64,000 nucleotides of DNA from Acidiferrimicrobium sp. IK (GCF_025499425.1 NZ_JAIMCB010000002.1:310001-374000), one strand, 5' to 3'; positions 34,468 through 44,515 are shown, counted from the stretch's first letter. The notes: generated by a model not told the origin, from the letters alone. A program made the numbers and translations.

Positions 34468-35793
34468 TCAGCCGGCTCTCGTGAGCGCAGCCGCGGTCAC
34501 CTCTGCGCCGCTGCCGGCCGGGACGGCGTCTAGGTCGGGGCCGTCCGCGGCGACGATCTCGACATCGACGAACGAGCCCACCGGGAGCGAGAGGGGCACG
34601 TTGATGATCCCGTCGATCTCGGGGGCTTCCCGGTGGCTGCGGGCCACACCCGGACTGTCGACGAGCACCCGTGTCGTGGTACCCACTAGGGCGCTGCGGG
34701 CCGCCGCGGTGAGGCGATCTTGGATCTCGCTGCACTCCGCCAGGCGCTCCTGCATCAAGGCGGGGGCGACGGCGCCGTCCAGCCCGGCGGCGTAGGTGCC
34801 GTCCTCGGCTGAGTACGAGAAGAATCCGGCCCAGTCCAGGCGGGCCTCCTCGAGGAAGGCCAGCAGCAGGTCGTGGTCCTCCTCGGTCTCCCCCGGGTAG
34901 CCGACGATGAACGACGACCGGAACGCGGCGTCGGGGTAGCGGGCCCGGATGTCGGCGATGCGGTCGAGGAAGCGCTCCCCTGAACCCCAGCGCCGCATCC
35001 GCCGAAGGTGGGGGCGGGAGACGTGCTGGAGGGAGAGGTCGAAGTAGTGGCAGTCCGTGGCGCCCATCACATCGATCAGACCGTCGGTCAGATCGGATGG
35101 ATACAGGTACAGGAGCCGGGTCCGGGCGGCTCGCTGCGCCACGCCGGCGACGAGCGCCTCGATCTGCTTGGCGCCCAAGTCCCGGCCGTAGGAGGCCAGG
35201 TCCTGAGCGACGAGGACCACCTCGGGCACCGCGAGCGATTCCACTTCGGCGAAGATCGCCTCGGGGAGCCGGGAGCGCTGCGCGCCCCGGAACGACGGGA
35301 TGGCGCAGAACCCGCACTTGCGGTCGCATCCCTCCGCCACCTTGACGTACGCCCATGGGGCCGAGCTGGCCGGCCGGGGCAGGTTGAGCAGGTCGAAGGC
35401 GGGGACCGGGACCGAAGCGGCGGGCCCGCCAAGAGCCGGCTTGACCCCAAGGGTGACCGACACCGCCGCCTCGGGGGGCGCCAGCGCCGCGCCGAACCCG
35501 GCCACCCGGTCGACCTCCGGCAGGGCCGCGGCGAGCTCGTCGCCGTAGCGCTCCGCCATGCAGCCGGTCACGACCAGCTTGGCGCCCGGCCGGCGGGCGT
35601 CGGCCAGCGCCAGCACCGTATCGATCGACTCTCGCCGAGCCGCTTCGATAAAGGCGCAGGTGTTGACCACGACGAGATCCGCCTCGCCGGGGGCCGAGGC
35701 CGCCCCGTAGCCGTCAGCTTCGAGGGTGCCGACCAGCTTCTCGGAGTCCACCTGGTTCTTGGGGCATCCGAGGGTTTCCAGCCAGTACCGCAC
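34468..35793 (-). CDS. rimO: Ribosomal protein uS12 methylthiotransferase RimO
   Basis: Radical SAM enzyme that methylthiolates Asp88/89 of S12; 441 residues. N-terminal cysteines Cys10, Cys46 and Cys78; radical-SAM Cys156, Cys160 and Cys163 (CDRKCGFC); C-terminal TRAM domain. The LETLGCPKNQVDSE start distinguishes it from MiaB, which is also in the window. Confidence 0.95.
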   Translation of the reverse strand: MRYWLETLGCPKNQVDSEKLVGTLEADGYGAASAPGEADLVVVNTCAFIEAARRESIDTVLALADARRPGAKLVVTGCMAERYGDELAAALPEVDRVAGFGAALAPPEAAVSVTLGVKPALGGPAASVPVPAFDLLNLPRPASSAPWAYVKVAEGCDRKCGFCAIPSFRGAQRSRLPEAIFAEVESLAVPEVVLVAQDLASYGRDLGAKQIEALVAGVAQRAARTRLLYLYPSDLTDGLIDVMGATDCHYFDLSLQHVSRPHLRRMRRWGSGERFLDRIADIRARYPDAAFRSSFIVGYPGETEEDHDLLLAFLEEARLDWAGFFSYSAEDGTYAAGLDGAVAPALMQERLAECSEIQDRLTAAARSALVGTTTRVLVDSPGVARSHREAPEIDGIINVPLSLPVGSFVDVEIVAADGPDLDAVPAGSGAEVTAAALTRAG

Positions 35794-35821
35794 CGCTGCA
35801 GCCTACAAGGAGGCCGGGTGC

Positions 35822-35974
35822 CTACTTCTTCGTGCTGAGCATCCGGTTCATCTTGGTGCCGCAGACCGGGCAGGTGCCCTGTGCCGCGGGCCGCCCGTTG
35901 GCGAGTGTGACCTCTTCGCCCTCGAACTCACGCTTGGTCTTGCACTTCACGCAGTATCCCTCGTAGGTGGCCAT
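35822..35974 (-). CDS. Small zinc-ribbon protein (DUF5679-like)
   Basis: 50 residues: ATYEGYCVKCKTKREFEGEE and CPVCGTKMNRMLSTKK, a two-CxxC zinc ribbon. ATG with GGAAG 4 nt upstream; the longer frame is not protein-like. Such proteins are common in actinobacteria; function unknown. Sits between thrB and rimO. Confidence 0.8.
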   Translation of the reverse strand: MATYEGYCVKCKTKREFEGEEVTLANGRPAAQGTCPVCGTKMNRMLSTKK

Positions 35975-36012
35975 GAGGCTTCCTCTCTGTAGGCGGACGG
36001 GACCACGCCACC

Positions 36013-36873
36013 CTAGTGACCGGCATCCCCTAGCACGGTGACCCCCTCCCGGTCGGCGTCGAGCAGCAGGACCCGCCCGGGTACGGAGCGGGCCTGCAGC
36101 GCCGAGCCGGTGGCGGCTTGGACCGCCGCCGCATCCTCCGCCGCGCACACCGCGAGGAGGCTGGGACCAGCCCCCGACCAGCACGCGCCGAGGGCGCCGG
36201 CACCGATCATGTCAGCCAGGATGCCCGGCGCTTCTGGGAACAGCGACGAGCGGGCGTCTTGGTGGAGCCGGTCCTCGAACGCCTCCTGCCCGAGGAGTCG
36301 ATGATCGGCCAGGCCGGCGACGGTCAGCGCCATCCGCCCCAGGTTGAACCGGGCGTCGGTGTGCTCGACCTGCGCGGGCAGCGCAGCGCGAGCTTCTTTG
36401 GTGGCCAGCGCTCGGTCCGGAACCGCCACCACGAAGCGGAGCGCCGGGTCCAACTCGAGGCGGCGGGTGACGGGGCGTCCCGCGACCATGGTCGCCGCGA
36501 CCAGGCCGCCGAGAGCGGAAGCCGCGGCGTTCTCGGGATGCCCGTCCACCCGGGCGCCGATGGCGAGGGGATCCGCGGCGCCCGCCGCGGCCGCGGTGGC
36601 CACCGCCAAGGCCGCCGAGGAGCCGAGGCCCCTCCCGACGGGGATGTCGGAGTGCACCCGAATGTGCAGCCGGTCGTGGCCTACCACCTCGACGGCTATC
36701 TGCGCCGCCAGGTGGGTGGCGTCAGCTGGCAGTTCGGATCCGCAGCCGGTGGCGCTCACAACCAGCCGATCTGCGGGGGTGACCTCGACCTCCACGTACA
36801 AGGCGAGGGCCACGGCCAAGACGTCGAAGCCGGGACCGAGGTTGGCCGAAGAGGCGGGGGAACGGGCGCGCAC
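36013..36873 (-). CDS. thrB: Homoserine kinase ThrB
   Basis: GHMP kinase, 286 residues, phosphorylating homoserine for threonine synthesis. The ATP loop PVGRGLGSSAA (about 78-88), N-terminal PASSANLGPGFDVLA and the late SGAGPSLLAV are typical. GTG start. thrC and hom are not in the window, so the gene is separated from its usual partners. Confidence 0.92.
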   Translation of the reverse strand: MRARSPASSANLGPGFDVLAVALALYVEVEVTPADRLVVSATGCGSELPADATHLAAQIAVEVVGHDRLHIRVHSDIPVGRGLGSSAALAVATAAAAGAADPLAIGARVDGHPENAAASALGGLVAATMVAGRPVTRRLELDPALRFVVAVPDRALATKEARAALPAQVEHTDARFNLGRMALTVAGLADHRLLGQEAFEDRLHQDARSSLFPEAPGILADMIGAGALGACWSGAGPSLLAVCAAEDAAAVQAATGSALQARSVPGRVLLLDADREGVTVLGDAGH

Positions 36874-36915
36874 GGGCGCACACGGTAGGCGACGCCGGAG
36901 CAGCGCCCGCGAGGC

Positions 36916-39453
36916 TCAGCTCGGGGACCGACCTTCGAGCTCCTCCACCGTCATCAGCACCGTCCGAGCCTTGGATCCCTCCGACGGTCCGACCACCCCG
37001 CGCTGCTCGAGGAGGTCCATGATCCGCCCGGCCCTGGCGAAACCGACCCGGAGCTTGCGCTGCAGCATCGAGGTCGATCCGAGCTGGCTGCGCACCACCA
37101 GGTCCATGGCCGCCTCCAGCATGTCGTCGTCATCGTCGCTGTCACCGCCTACGCCGTGGGCGCCGCCGGGGGCGTCGTCGCTGCCCTCGACGCCTTCCAC
37201 GTAGCGGGGCTCGGACTGGCGCCGCCAGAAGGCCACCACCTTGCGGACCTCGTCCTCGTCGACCCACGAGCCTTGGATCCGGCGGGCCACGCTGGAGCTG
37301 GCGGTGAGCAGCAGCATGTCGCCCTTACCGATGAGCCGCTCGGCTCCCGGCTGGTCCAAGATGACCCGGCTGTCGGCCAGCGAGGACACCGCGAACGCCA
37401 GACGGGACGGCACGTTGGCTTTGATCACGCCGGTGATGACGTCGACCGACGGGCGCTGGGTGGCGATGACCAGGTGGATGCCGACGGCGCGGGCCATCTG
37501 CGCGATGCGCACGATCGACTCCTCGACGTCGCGCTTGGCGACCATCATCAAGTCGTTGAGCTCGTCGATGACGATGACGATGAACGGCAGGCGGGCGTAC
37601 TGCTTGGACTCGGGGCCGTCGGGGCCGACGGGCGCGCCGAGCGGCGCCTCGGTGACCAGGTCCCCCCGGTCGTAGGCGTCGTTGTAGCCGGTGATGTCCC
37701 GGACGCCCACCTCGGCCAGGAGGTCGTAGCGGCGCTCCATCTCGTGGACCGCCCAGGACAGCGCATTGGCGGCCTTCTTCGGGTTGGTCACCACCTGGGT
37801 CAGGAGGTGGGGCAGGCCGTTGTACTGGCCCAGCTCGACCCGCTTGGGATCGACCAGGATCAGGCGGACCTGATCGGGGGTGGCCCGCACCAGCAGCGAT
37901 GTGAGCACCGAGTTGATGCAGCTGGACTTCCCGGCGCCGGTGGCACCGGCGATGAGGATGTGGGGCATCGTCGCCAGGTTGGCCAGCACCGGGCGCCCGG
38001 CGATGTCCCGGCCCATCGCCACCTCGAGGGGGTGTTTGGCCTCGTGGGCCTCGGCGGAGGACATGATGTCGCCGACGGCCACCAGCTGGCGCTGGACGTT
38101 GGGCACCTCGATGCCGATGGCCGAGCGGCCGGGGATCGGCGCCAGGATACGAACGTCGGCGGCGGCCATGGCGTAGGCGATGTCGCGCTGCAAGCTGGTG
38201 ACCTTGGCCACCTTCACGCTCGGGCCGAGCTCCAGCTCGTAGCGGGTGACCGACGGACCGACGGTCATGTTGACCAGGCGGGTCTCCACGCCGTGGGACG
38301 CCAAGGCGTCCTCCAGGGTCTGGCCGAGCCGCTCGATCGCCTTCCGGTCGATCTCGGTGGCCTTCGACCGCTTGAGGAGCGCGACCGGCGGCAGCCGCCA
38401 CGTCCCGTCGGTCGCGGCCGGGCCGAGCGCGATCTTCATCTGCTCGGGGTCGGCGTCGTGAGCGTCGGGCGCCGGGGGGAGGGTGATGGGCACCGGCGGT
38501 CGGACGGGAGCTGCGTCCACCCCGGCGCCGTCCGGCGATGTCTCGTCGTCGACGCCGGGAGCCTCGGGCTGCCCGGTGCCGGAGGTCGGCGCCCCGGCCC
38601 CCTTCTTGGAGCGCGCCTTGCGGGCGGTGTGAGCCGCTTCGCTCTCCTGATCGTAGGGTCCGGCGGTCGGATGGCGGGCCGCGGCGTCGCCGCGGGCGTC
38701 TCTGTTGCCGGTGTCGAGCGCCCACCGCCAAGCGGCCCGGCATCCCCGGGCGACGCTGCGCAACCCGTAGGCGATCCGCCCGGCCGCGTCGCGCGCCGGG
38801 GTCCCGGTCACGACCAGCAGGGCGACGGCCAGCAGCGCCAGGAGAACGAGGGTGGCGCCCCACACGGCCAGCCCGGCGCGCAGCGGGATGCCGGCGCCGG
38901 CGCCAACCAGACCGCCCGCGCCGCGCAGCGCAGCCAGGCGGTGCGGCCAGTGGGCCGGCCCCCATGCGTTGTCGGCCAGGCCGGCCAGCGCCAGCAGCCC
39001 GACCACCGTCCCGAGCGCCACCCGCGACGGTCGCCGGTGGGCGGCGCGCGCCGACGCCGCGTCGGCGGCCTGCTCGCTGCGCCACGACGGCCGGTGCTCG
39101 CCGCTGATCAAGACCCCGCCGAGCCCGGCCAGGGCCACCGGCACCAGGTAGCGGACCCGGCCCAGAAGGTCGCCGGTCGCCGCCTTCGCCGCCCGGCCCG
39201 CCGGTCCGGCCAGGTCGCTCCAGATCCCGAGCGCGGCCAGCACGGCCAGCACGATCAGGGCCACGCCCCACACGTCGTCGGTCTGGCGGCCGAGGACCTC
39301 GCGCAGGCGGGCCCCGAGCCCCGGCCCGCGCGGCGGGCGGGGGGCGGGCCGGGTGGAGTGACGGCGGGCCGGCGCCTTCTTCTTCGGAGCGGCGCGCCGG
39401 GACGAGCCGCGTGAGGACGGAGTACGGCGAGTCGCAGTAGCCACAGCACTCAC
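36916..39453 (-). CDS. ftsK: DNA translocase FtsK/SpoIIIE
   Basis: About 845 residues. Basic N-terminus, four to five transmembrane helices (about residues 60-240), a short acidic linker, then alpha/beta motor domains with Walker [33 protein letters not shown] and a C-terminal gamma winged helix (LQRKLRVGFARAGRIMD). Pumps DNA at the division septum. Several GTG codons are possible starts; 39453 is a choice, with 39480 the alternative. Follows rnj on the strand, the usual order. Confidence 0.95.
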   Translation of the reverse strand: MSAVATATRRTPSSRGSSRRAAPKKKAPARRHSTRPAPRPPRGPGLGARLREVLGRQTDDVWGVALIVLAVLAALGIWSDLAGPAGRAAKAATGDLLGRVRYLVPVALAGLGGVLISGEHRPSWRSEQAADAASARAAHRRPSRVALGTVVGLLALAGLADNAWGPAHWPHRLAALRGAGGLVGAGAGIPLRAGLAVWGATLVLLALLAVALLVVTGTPARDAAGRIAYGLRSVARGCRAAWRWALDTGNRDARGDAAARHPTAGPYDQESEAAHTARKARSKKGAGAPTSGTGQPEAPGVDDETSPDGAGVDAAPVRPPVPITLPPAPDAHDADPEQMKIALGPAATDGTWRLPPVALLKRSKATEIDRKAIERLGQTLEDALASHGVETRLVNMTVGPSVTRYELELGPSVKVAKVTSLQRDIAYAMAAADVRILAPIPGRSAIGIEVPNVQRQLVAVGDIMSSAEAHEAKHPLEVAMGRDIAGRPVLANLATMPHILIAGATGAGKSSCINSVLTSLLVRATPDQVRLILVDPKRVELGQYNGLPHLLTQVVTNPKKAANALSWAVHEMERRYDLLAEVGVRDITGYNDAYDRGDLVTEAPLGAPVGPDGPESKQYARLPFIVIVIDELNDLMMVAKRDVEESIVRIAQMARAVGIHLVIATQRPSVDVITGVIKANVPSRLAFAVSSLADSRVILDQPGAERLIGKGDMLLLTASSSVARRIQGSWVDEDEVRKVVAFWRRQSEPRYVEGVEGSDDAPGGAHGVGGDSDDDDDMLEAAMDLVVRSQLGSTSMLQRKLRVGFARAGRIMDLLEQRGVVGPSEGSKARTVLMTVEELEGRSPS

Positions 39454-39550
39454 GAGCGTAACAGCAGCCACTCCAGCCACAAGGGACGATGAGCGCCACC
39501 GCTGGACGGCTGCCCCGCCGCGCCGGGGCGCGGCCGCTGGGAAGGAGGTC

Positions 39551-41212
39551 TCAGACCTCCATGACGACCGGGACGATCATCGGCCGGCGGCGGGTCCGCT
39601 CCTGCACGAAGCGTCCGAGGGCCGAGCGGGCCCTCCTCTTCATCGCCTCGTACTCGAAGGACCCGGACTCGGCGCCCTCGGCCAGAGCCTTCAAGACCGC
39701 GACCCTGGCCTCTTCGAGGAGGCCTTCCGCCTCGGGCGCGTACACCCAGCCACGGGTGATGATCTCAGGCCCGTTGAGCACCTCCCCCGACTTGCCGTCG
39801 ACGGTGAGCACGACGATCACCACGCCTTCCTCGGCCAGCACCTTGCGGTCCCGGAGGACGCCCCGGCCGACGTCGCCGACGATGCCGTCGACGTAGAGGT
39901 AACCCGCGGGGACCTCCCCCGCGAAGTCGATGCTGTCGTCGGTCAGCTCGATGACGTCACCGTCCTCGGCGAGGAGGATCCGTCCCTCGGCGACCCCCAT
40001 CTGGCGGGCCAGGCGGGCGTGGTGGCTGAGGTGGCGGAACTCGCCGTGGACCGGGATGAACGAGTTGGGGCGGGTGAGCGAGAGCAGGGTCTTCAGCTCC
40101 TCGCGCCGGGCGTGGCCGCTGACGTGGACCCGGGCCAGGCCGGAGTGCACGACCTCTGCGCCCAACCGGCACAACCCGTCGATGACCTTGCCGACGCTGG
40201 TTTCGTTGCCCGGGATGGCGTGAGACGACAGGACCACCAGGTCGCCTTCGCCGACGGTCAGCCACTTGTTGTCGCCCGACGCCATGAGGGCCAGCGCGGA
40301 CATCGGCTCTCCCTGCGAGCCGGTGGAGATCACGCACACCCTGCGAGGATCGAGGTTGGAAATCTTCTCGATGTCGACCAGGCTGGCGTCGGGGATGGAC
40401 AAAAGCCCCATGGACCGGGCCAGCGCCACGTTCTTGCCCATGGACCGACCGAGGGTGGCCAGGGTCCGCCCACCGGCGATGGCGGCGTCGGCGATCTGCT
40501 GGATGCGGTGGATGTGGCTGGCGAAGCAGGCGACGATGACCCGTTTGTCGGCGTGGGCCGCGAAGAGGTCGGCGAGCACCTGGCCGACGCTGCTCTCGCT
40601 GTCGGTGTGACCGTCCTCCTCGGCGTTGGTGGAGTCCGAAAGCAGCAGCCGGATCCCCTTCTCGGATGCGATCGCCCCGATGCGCGCCAGGTCGGTGGCC
40701 CGCCCGTCGACGGGGGTCAGGTCGATCTTGAAGTCGCCGGAGTGCAGGATCACGCCCTGGGGGGTGTGGAAGGCGGTGGCGAAGCCGTGGGGCACCGAGT
40801 GGGTGACGGGGATGAACTCGACGTCGAAGGGGCCGATCTTGCGCCGCTCGTTGTCCTTGACCGGGATCAGCTTGGTCCGCCCGAGGAGGCCGGCCTCCTC
40901 GATGCGGCTGCGAGCCAGGCCGAGCGACAACGAGGAGCCGTAGATGGGGAACTCGAGGTCGCGCAGCAAGAAGCTCAGGCCGCCGCAGTGGTCCTCGTGG
41001 CCGTGGGTGACGATGCAGCCCTCGATGCGGTCCCGGCGCTCGAGCAGCCAGGTGAAGTCAGGTAGGACCAGGTCGACGCCGGGCATGTCGGCCTCGGGGA
41101 ACATGATCCCGCAGTCGAGGATCAGGATCCTTCCCTCCACCTCGATGCAGGCGCAGTTGCGGCCGATCTCCCCCAGGCCTCCGAGGAAGACGATCCTGAC
41201 GGGGCTAGCCAC
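39551..41212 (-). CDS. rnj: Ribonuclease J
   Basis: Metallo-beta-lactamase/beta-CASP exo- and endoribonuclease, 553 residues. Zinc ligands in HGHEDH (His70, His72, Asp74, His75), HSGDFKID, and beta-CASP motifs STNAEEDGHTDSES, FASHIHR, and HVSGHAR. GTG start 30 bp after the dapA stop. dapA-rnj-ftsK is the usual actinobacterial order. Confidence 0.96.
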   Translation of the reverse strand: MASPVRIVFLGGLGEIGRNCACIEVEGRILILDCGIMFPEADMPGVDLVLPDFTWLLERRDRIEGCIVTHGHEDHCGGLSFLLRDLEFPIYGSSLSLGLARSRIEEAGLLGRTKLIPVKDNERRKIGPFDVEFIPVTHSVPHGFATAFHTPQGVILHSGDFKIDLTPVDGRATDLARIGAIASEKGIRLLLSDSTNAEEDGHTDSESSVGQVLADLFAAHADKRVIVACFASHIHRIQQIADAAIAGGRTLATLGRSMGKNVALARSMGLLSIPDASLVDIEKISNLDPRRVCVISTGSQGEPMSALALMASGDNKWLTVGEGDLVVLSSHAIPGNETSVGKVIDGLCRLGAEVVHSGLARVHVSGHARREELKTLLSLTRPNSFIPVHGEFRHLSHHARLARQMGVAEGRILLAEDGDVIELTDDSIDFAGEVPAGYLYVDGIVGDVGRGVLRDRKVLAEEGVVIVVLTVDGKSGEVLNGPEIITRGWVYAPEAEGLLEEARVAVLKALAEGAESGSFEYEAMKRRARSALGRFVQERTRRRPMIVPVVMEV

Positions 41213-41241
41213 AGAGGGGTCGCAGGCAGTTAGGCAGGGAT

Positions 41242-42147
41242 TCAGACATTCAAAAGCTCCAGTTCGCGAAGGAGGGTGGTGGCCGCCTCGTCGATGCCCG
41301 ACGGGGCCGGGCCGAGCGGGAGCCGGCACTGGCCGGCGGGCCGCCCGAGGGCGCGCAGGACGGCCTTGGTGGGGATGGGGTTGGGGGCGTCGTCGGAGGA
41401 CTGGAACCGGTGCGACGAGATGAGCGAGGCGTTGACCGCCCGGGCCCCTTCGACGTCACCTTTCCAGAACGCCTCGGCCATCTGGGCGAGCAGCCGGCCG
41501 GCCCAGTGCGACTCGACGGAGATGACCCCGCACGCCCCGACGGCGAGCAGCGGCAGCGTATCGCCGTCGTTGCCCGAGTACAGCTCGAAGCCGGCCGGAG
41601 CGCCGGCGACCAGCCTGGCCGCTCCGGCCGGATCGGCCGTGGCGTCTTTGACCCCGGCGATGACGCCGTCGCCGGCCAGGCGCCAGATGACTTCGGGGGC
41701 GACCCGCCGGCCGGTGCGCACCGGGATGTCGTAGAGCCACACCGGCAGGTCACCGGCAGCGGCCCCGATGGCCCGCATGTGGGCCTCGATGCCGGACTGC
41801 GAGGGTCGGTTGTAGTAGGGGGTGACGGCCAGGATGCCCGTCACCCCGGCCGCGACCGCGGCTCGGGTGAGCTCCACCGAGTGGGCGGTGTCGGCGGTGG
41901 AGGTGCCCGCCACGACGGGCACGTCGACCGCGCCGGCAACGGTGCGCCACAGGTCCACTTTCTCCGTGTCCGACAGCGCCGGGCTCTCCCCTGTCGTGCC
42001 GCACACGACCAGCGCGTCGTTGCCGTTGGCTACCAGCCACCGGGCCAGTTCCGCTGCGCCGTTCAAGTCGAGGGCACCCGACTCGTCGAATGGGGTGACC
42101 ATCGCGCACACAACGGTGCCGAGGCGACCGGGGCCTGGGGTTGGCAT
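41242..42147 (-). CDS. dapA: 4-hydroxy-tetrahydrodipicolinate synthase DapA
   Basis: First committed enzyme of DAP/lysine synthesis, 301 residues. Schiff-base Lys167 (AGVKDAT), CGTTGES (49-55), TPYYNRPSQ (109-117). ATG at 42147 chosen. Separated from dapB by the diiron protein and ABC genes instead of lying close to it. Confidence 0.95.
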   Translation of the reverse strand: MPTPGPGRLGTVVCAMVTPFDESGALDLNGAAELARWLVANGNDALVVCGTTGESPALSDTEKVDLWRTVAGAVDVPVVAGTSTADTAHSVELTRAAVAAGVTGILAVTPYYNRPSQSGIEAHMRAIGAAAGDLPVWLYDIPVRTGRRVAPEVIWRLAGDGVIAGVKDATADPAGAARLVAGAPAGFELYSGNDGDTLPLLAVGACGVISVESHWAGRLLAQMAEAFWKGDVEGARAVNASLISSHRFQSSDDAPNPIPTKAVLRALGRPAGQCRLPLGPAPSGIDEAATTLLRELELLNV

Positions 42148-42239
42148 GCCCTTTACACTACCGACCCGGCCCGGGACCACCCGTCCCTATCGGTGGCGGC
42201 GGCTGTCGTCCCGAGCGGCGCAGCCCCAGACCCGGGCGG

Positions 42240-43361
42240 TCAGTACTGGGCCAGCTCGAAGACGGTGAACTCCTCGGCGGTGTCGGGCAGGTCCTCGAAC
42301 TCGATGACGCCGAGCTCCTGGAAGCGCTCCCGCAGCCACGTGTCGCCGTTGTCGAGCAGGCCGAGCTTCTTGCAGTTGGGGACGATCTTGGCGAAGAGCA
42401 TCCGCTGGAACAACTGGCGTTCCGGCGAGCGCGACACGACCTGCATGGCCTCCTTGACCGGCACGCCCATGCGTTCCCACACCTCTTGCTGCAAGAACCG
42501 GTCGCGCATGCGCACCGCGGCCTCGTATGCGAACTCCTTGCGCTCGCGCAGCTCCGCGGTGCTCAGACCGGCGTAGAACTCTTGGAGCGACAGCACGCCG
42601 AACGCTACGTGGCGGGCCTCGTCGGACATGACCATGCGCAGCAGCTGCTTGAGCAGCGGCTCGGTAGTCGTGTCGTGCAGGAAGCCGAACGCGGCGAGGG
42701 CCAACCCCTCGACCATGATCTGCATACCGAGGTAGGTCATGTCCCAACGGCTGTCGCTGATGATGTCGTCGAGCAGCATCCGCAGGTGGGCGTTGATCGG
42801 GTAGTTGCCCCCCAGCTTGTCGTTGAGGTACCTGGCGAAGACCTCCACGTGGCGGGCCTCGTCCATGACCTGGGTGGCGGCGTAGTACTTGGCGTCGATC
42901 CACGGCACGGTCTCGACGATGCGAGACGTGCAAAGCAGCGCCCCCTGCTCGCCGTGGAGGAACTGCGAGAGCATCCAGCGCTGGCTCTCCACGCCGAGCT
43001 CCAGCCACTGCGCATCCGACCAGTGCTCGAAGGGCGTGCCGCTCACGTCGATGTCGAGCCCGTTGGCGCCCATCACCTCCCGGTTGGCGGCGACCACGGC
43101 CTCCGGGTCGACGTCGGTCGACCACGGCAGATCGGTGGCGCCGTTCCACTGGGACGACTTCGCCTTCTCGTAGAGGCGGTCCAGGCGGGGCCGGGACCCC
43201 TTGGCGTAGTCCCACGTGAAGAGGGAGTCGAAGCGGGAATCGACCCGATGGTCCGCGGCGTCCACGTCGCGGTTGGAGATCGAGAGGATGGCCTCGAGAT
43301 CGTTGACGTCGGACCTACCGATCAGCTGCTCGTTGGTGGCGGCGTCGCCGGTCACGGTCAT
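42240..43361 (-). CDS. R2-like ferritin-fold diiron protein
   Basis: 373 residues with a complete carboxylate-bridged diiron ligand set at R2-like spacing: Glu138 (HGEQG), Glu168 and His171 (DEARH), Glu218 (MVEGL), Glu248 and His251 (DEARH). No R2 radical-tyrosine context or R2 C-terminus is obvious, so it is a ferritin-like oxygenase/oxidase, related to AurF-type or R2-like proteins, not the class I RNR small subunit. Substrate unknown. A relatively AT-rich stretch (43395-43425) is a likely promoter. Confidence 0.75.
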   Translation of the reverse strand: MTVTGDAATNEQLIGRSDVNDLEAILSISNRDVDAADHRVDSRFDSLFTWDYAKGSRPRLDRLYEKAKSSQWNGATDLPWSTDVDPEAVVAANREVMGANGLDIDVSGTPFEHWSDAQWLELGVESQRWMLSQFLHGEQGALLCTSRIVETVPWIDAKYYAATQVMDEARHVEVFARYLNDKLGGNYPINAHLRMLLDDIISDSRWDMTYLGMQIMVEGLALAAFGFLHDTTTEPLLKQLLRMVMSDEARHVAFGVLSLQEFYAGLSTAELRERKEFAYEAAVRMRDRFLQQEVWERMGVPVKEAMQVVSRSPERQLFQRMLFAKIVPNCKKLGLLDNGDTWLRERFQELGVIEFEDLPDTAEEFTVFELAQY

Positions 43362-43394
43362 CTGGAACCCCCTGTGTCCTGCACCGGCAGGTGC

Positions 43395-43425
43395 TGAGCT
43401 ATCACTGTTATCTTAACCACTGGTC
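43395..43425 (-). promoter_or_regulatory. Candidate promoter/operator of the diiron gene
   Basis: The leftward sequence has TAAGAT and GATAAC-like words and the near-palindrome ACCAGTGGT, and is clearly AT-richer than its surroundings. The only support is composition and position. Confidence 0.35.
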
Positions 43426-43493
43426 AGCAGGTGGTCCAGCCCCGCGGTCGGGCTCTGGGGTACTCCTCGATCCGACGGTGGCCGTCTGCGGGC

Positions 43494-43574
43494 GCCGTTG
43501 CCGCGTTGGGGGCCGTTGCCGCTGTGCGCCCCGTTGCCGCTGTCCGCCCCGTTGCCGCGTTGCCGCGTTGCCGC
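43494..43574. repeat. CCGTTGCCGC repeats
   Basis: Irregular tandem copies of CCGTTGCCGC with 10-20-bp spacing, in the gap between the ABC permease and the diiron gene. Confidence 0.7.
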
Positions 43575-43645
43575 GACGCGGACCGCGCCCGGGGCGCCTT
43601 GCAGGCCGGTGGTCGGCCCGGTGCTCTAGGCAGAAGGCGGGTCGC

Positions 43646-44515
43646 TCAGCGGTCGCTGCGAGCGTGGCGGCTCCACGCCAGCAGCCAGCGCTCGAGAGCG
43701 GCGATGACCAGTGTGAGGGCGACGCCCATCGCGGCCAGGCAGATGATCGCTGCGTAGACCCGGTCGAGCTGGTTGTTGCTCGAGGCCTGGGTTATCAGCG
43801 TCCCGAGACCGGCGCTCGATCCGGGAGCGACGAACTCGGCGACGACCGCGCCGATGACCGACAGCGGCAAGCACACGCGGGCTGCCGCGAAGAGGTTGGG
43901 AAGCGCCGAGGGAAGCTGCACCCGCCATAGCGTCTCGCGCCTGGACGCATGGAGGGTAGCCATCACGTCGAGCACCCGCGGATCGCTGGAGCGCAGCCCG
44001 GTCAACGCGTTGATCAGCGCCGGGAAGAACACGATGATCGAGGTCACGATGACCTTCGGGGTCCGCCCGAACCCGAAGGCGACCACCATCGCCGGCGCCA
44101 CCGCCACGACGGGGGTCACGTTGAGGACCACGGCGAGGGGCATTACCGCCCGCTGCACCACCCGGACCTGGGACATCAAGACCGCCAGTACCACTGCCGC
44201 GACGAACCCGATTCCGAGCCCGAGGAGGGCCTCGACGAGCGTCGTTCGGGCGTCGGAGGCGAACAGACCCGGGTGGTGAGCGAGTTGCGACCACGTCGCC
44301 GCCGGGCGGGGAAGCAGGTAGCGATTGTGAGTCGCCAGAAGCTGCCACACCACACCGACCACGACCAGGGCCACCAGGGCAGGAAGGACGACAGCCGCGC
44401 CCCGGCGAAGCGGGCCTGACCGGCTGTCCTCGCCGGGGGCCCCCTCGGGGGCGGGCGCCACGCCCACCAGGGCCGACGACCCCGGGTCCTGGTCGGCGCG
44501 CAGTTCAGGCGGCAT
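43646..44515 (-). CDS. ABC transporter permease (nitrate/sulfonate/riboflavin class)
   Basis: 289 residues with about six transmembrane helices and the permease-ATPase contact loop near VMATLHASRRETLWRVQLPS. Similar to SsuC/TauC/RibX/ThiX-type permeases. ATG overlaps the ATPase stop by 11 bp. No substrate-binding protein is adjacent, so the substrate cannot be named. Confidence 0.85.
   Translation of the reverse strand: MPPELRADQDPGSSALVGVAPAPEGAPGEDSRSGPLRRGAAVVLPALVALVVVGVVWQLLATHNRYLLPRPAATWSQLAHHPGLFASDARTTLVEALLGLGIGFVAAVVLAVLMSQVRVVQRAVMPLAVVLNVTPVVAVAPAMVVAFGFGRTPKVIVTSIIVFFPALINALTGLRSSDPRVLDVMATLHASRRETLWRVQLPSALPNLFAAARVCLPLSVIGAVVAEFVAPGSSAGLGTLITQASSNNQLDRVYAAIICLAAMGVALTLVIAALERWLLAWSRHARSDR

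Noticed and set aside
42240-43361. Class I ribonucleotide reductase small subunit, suggested by nrdR in the same window
   Set aside because: Diiron ligands match, but the rest of the protein does not look like NrdB/NrdF and no NrdA/NrdE is adjacent.
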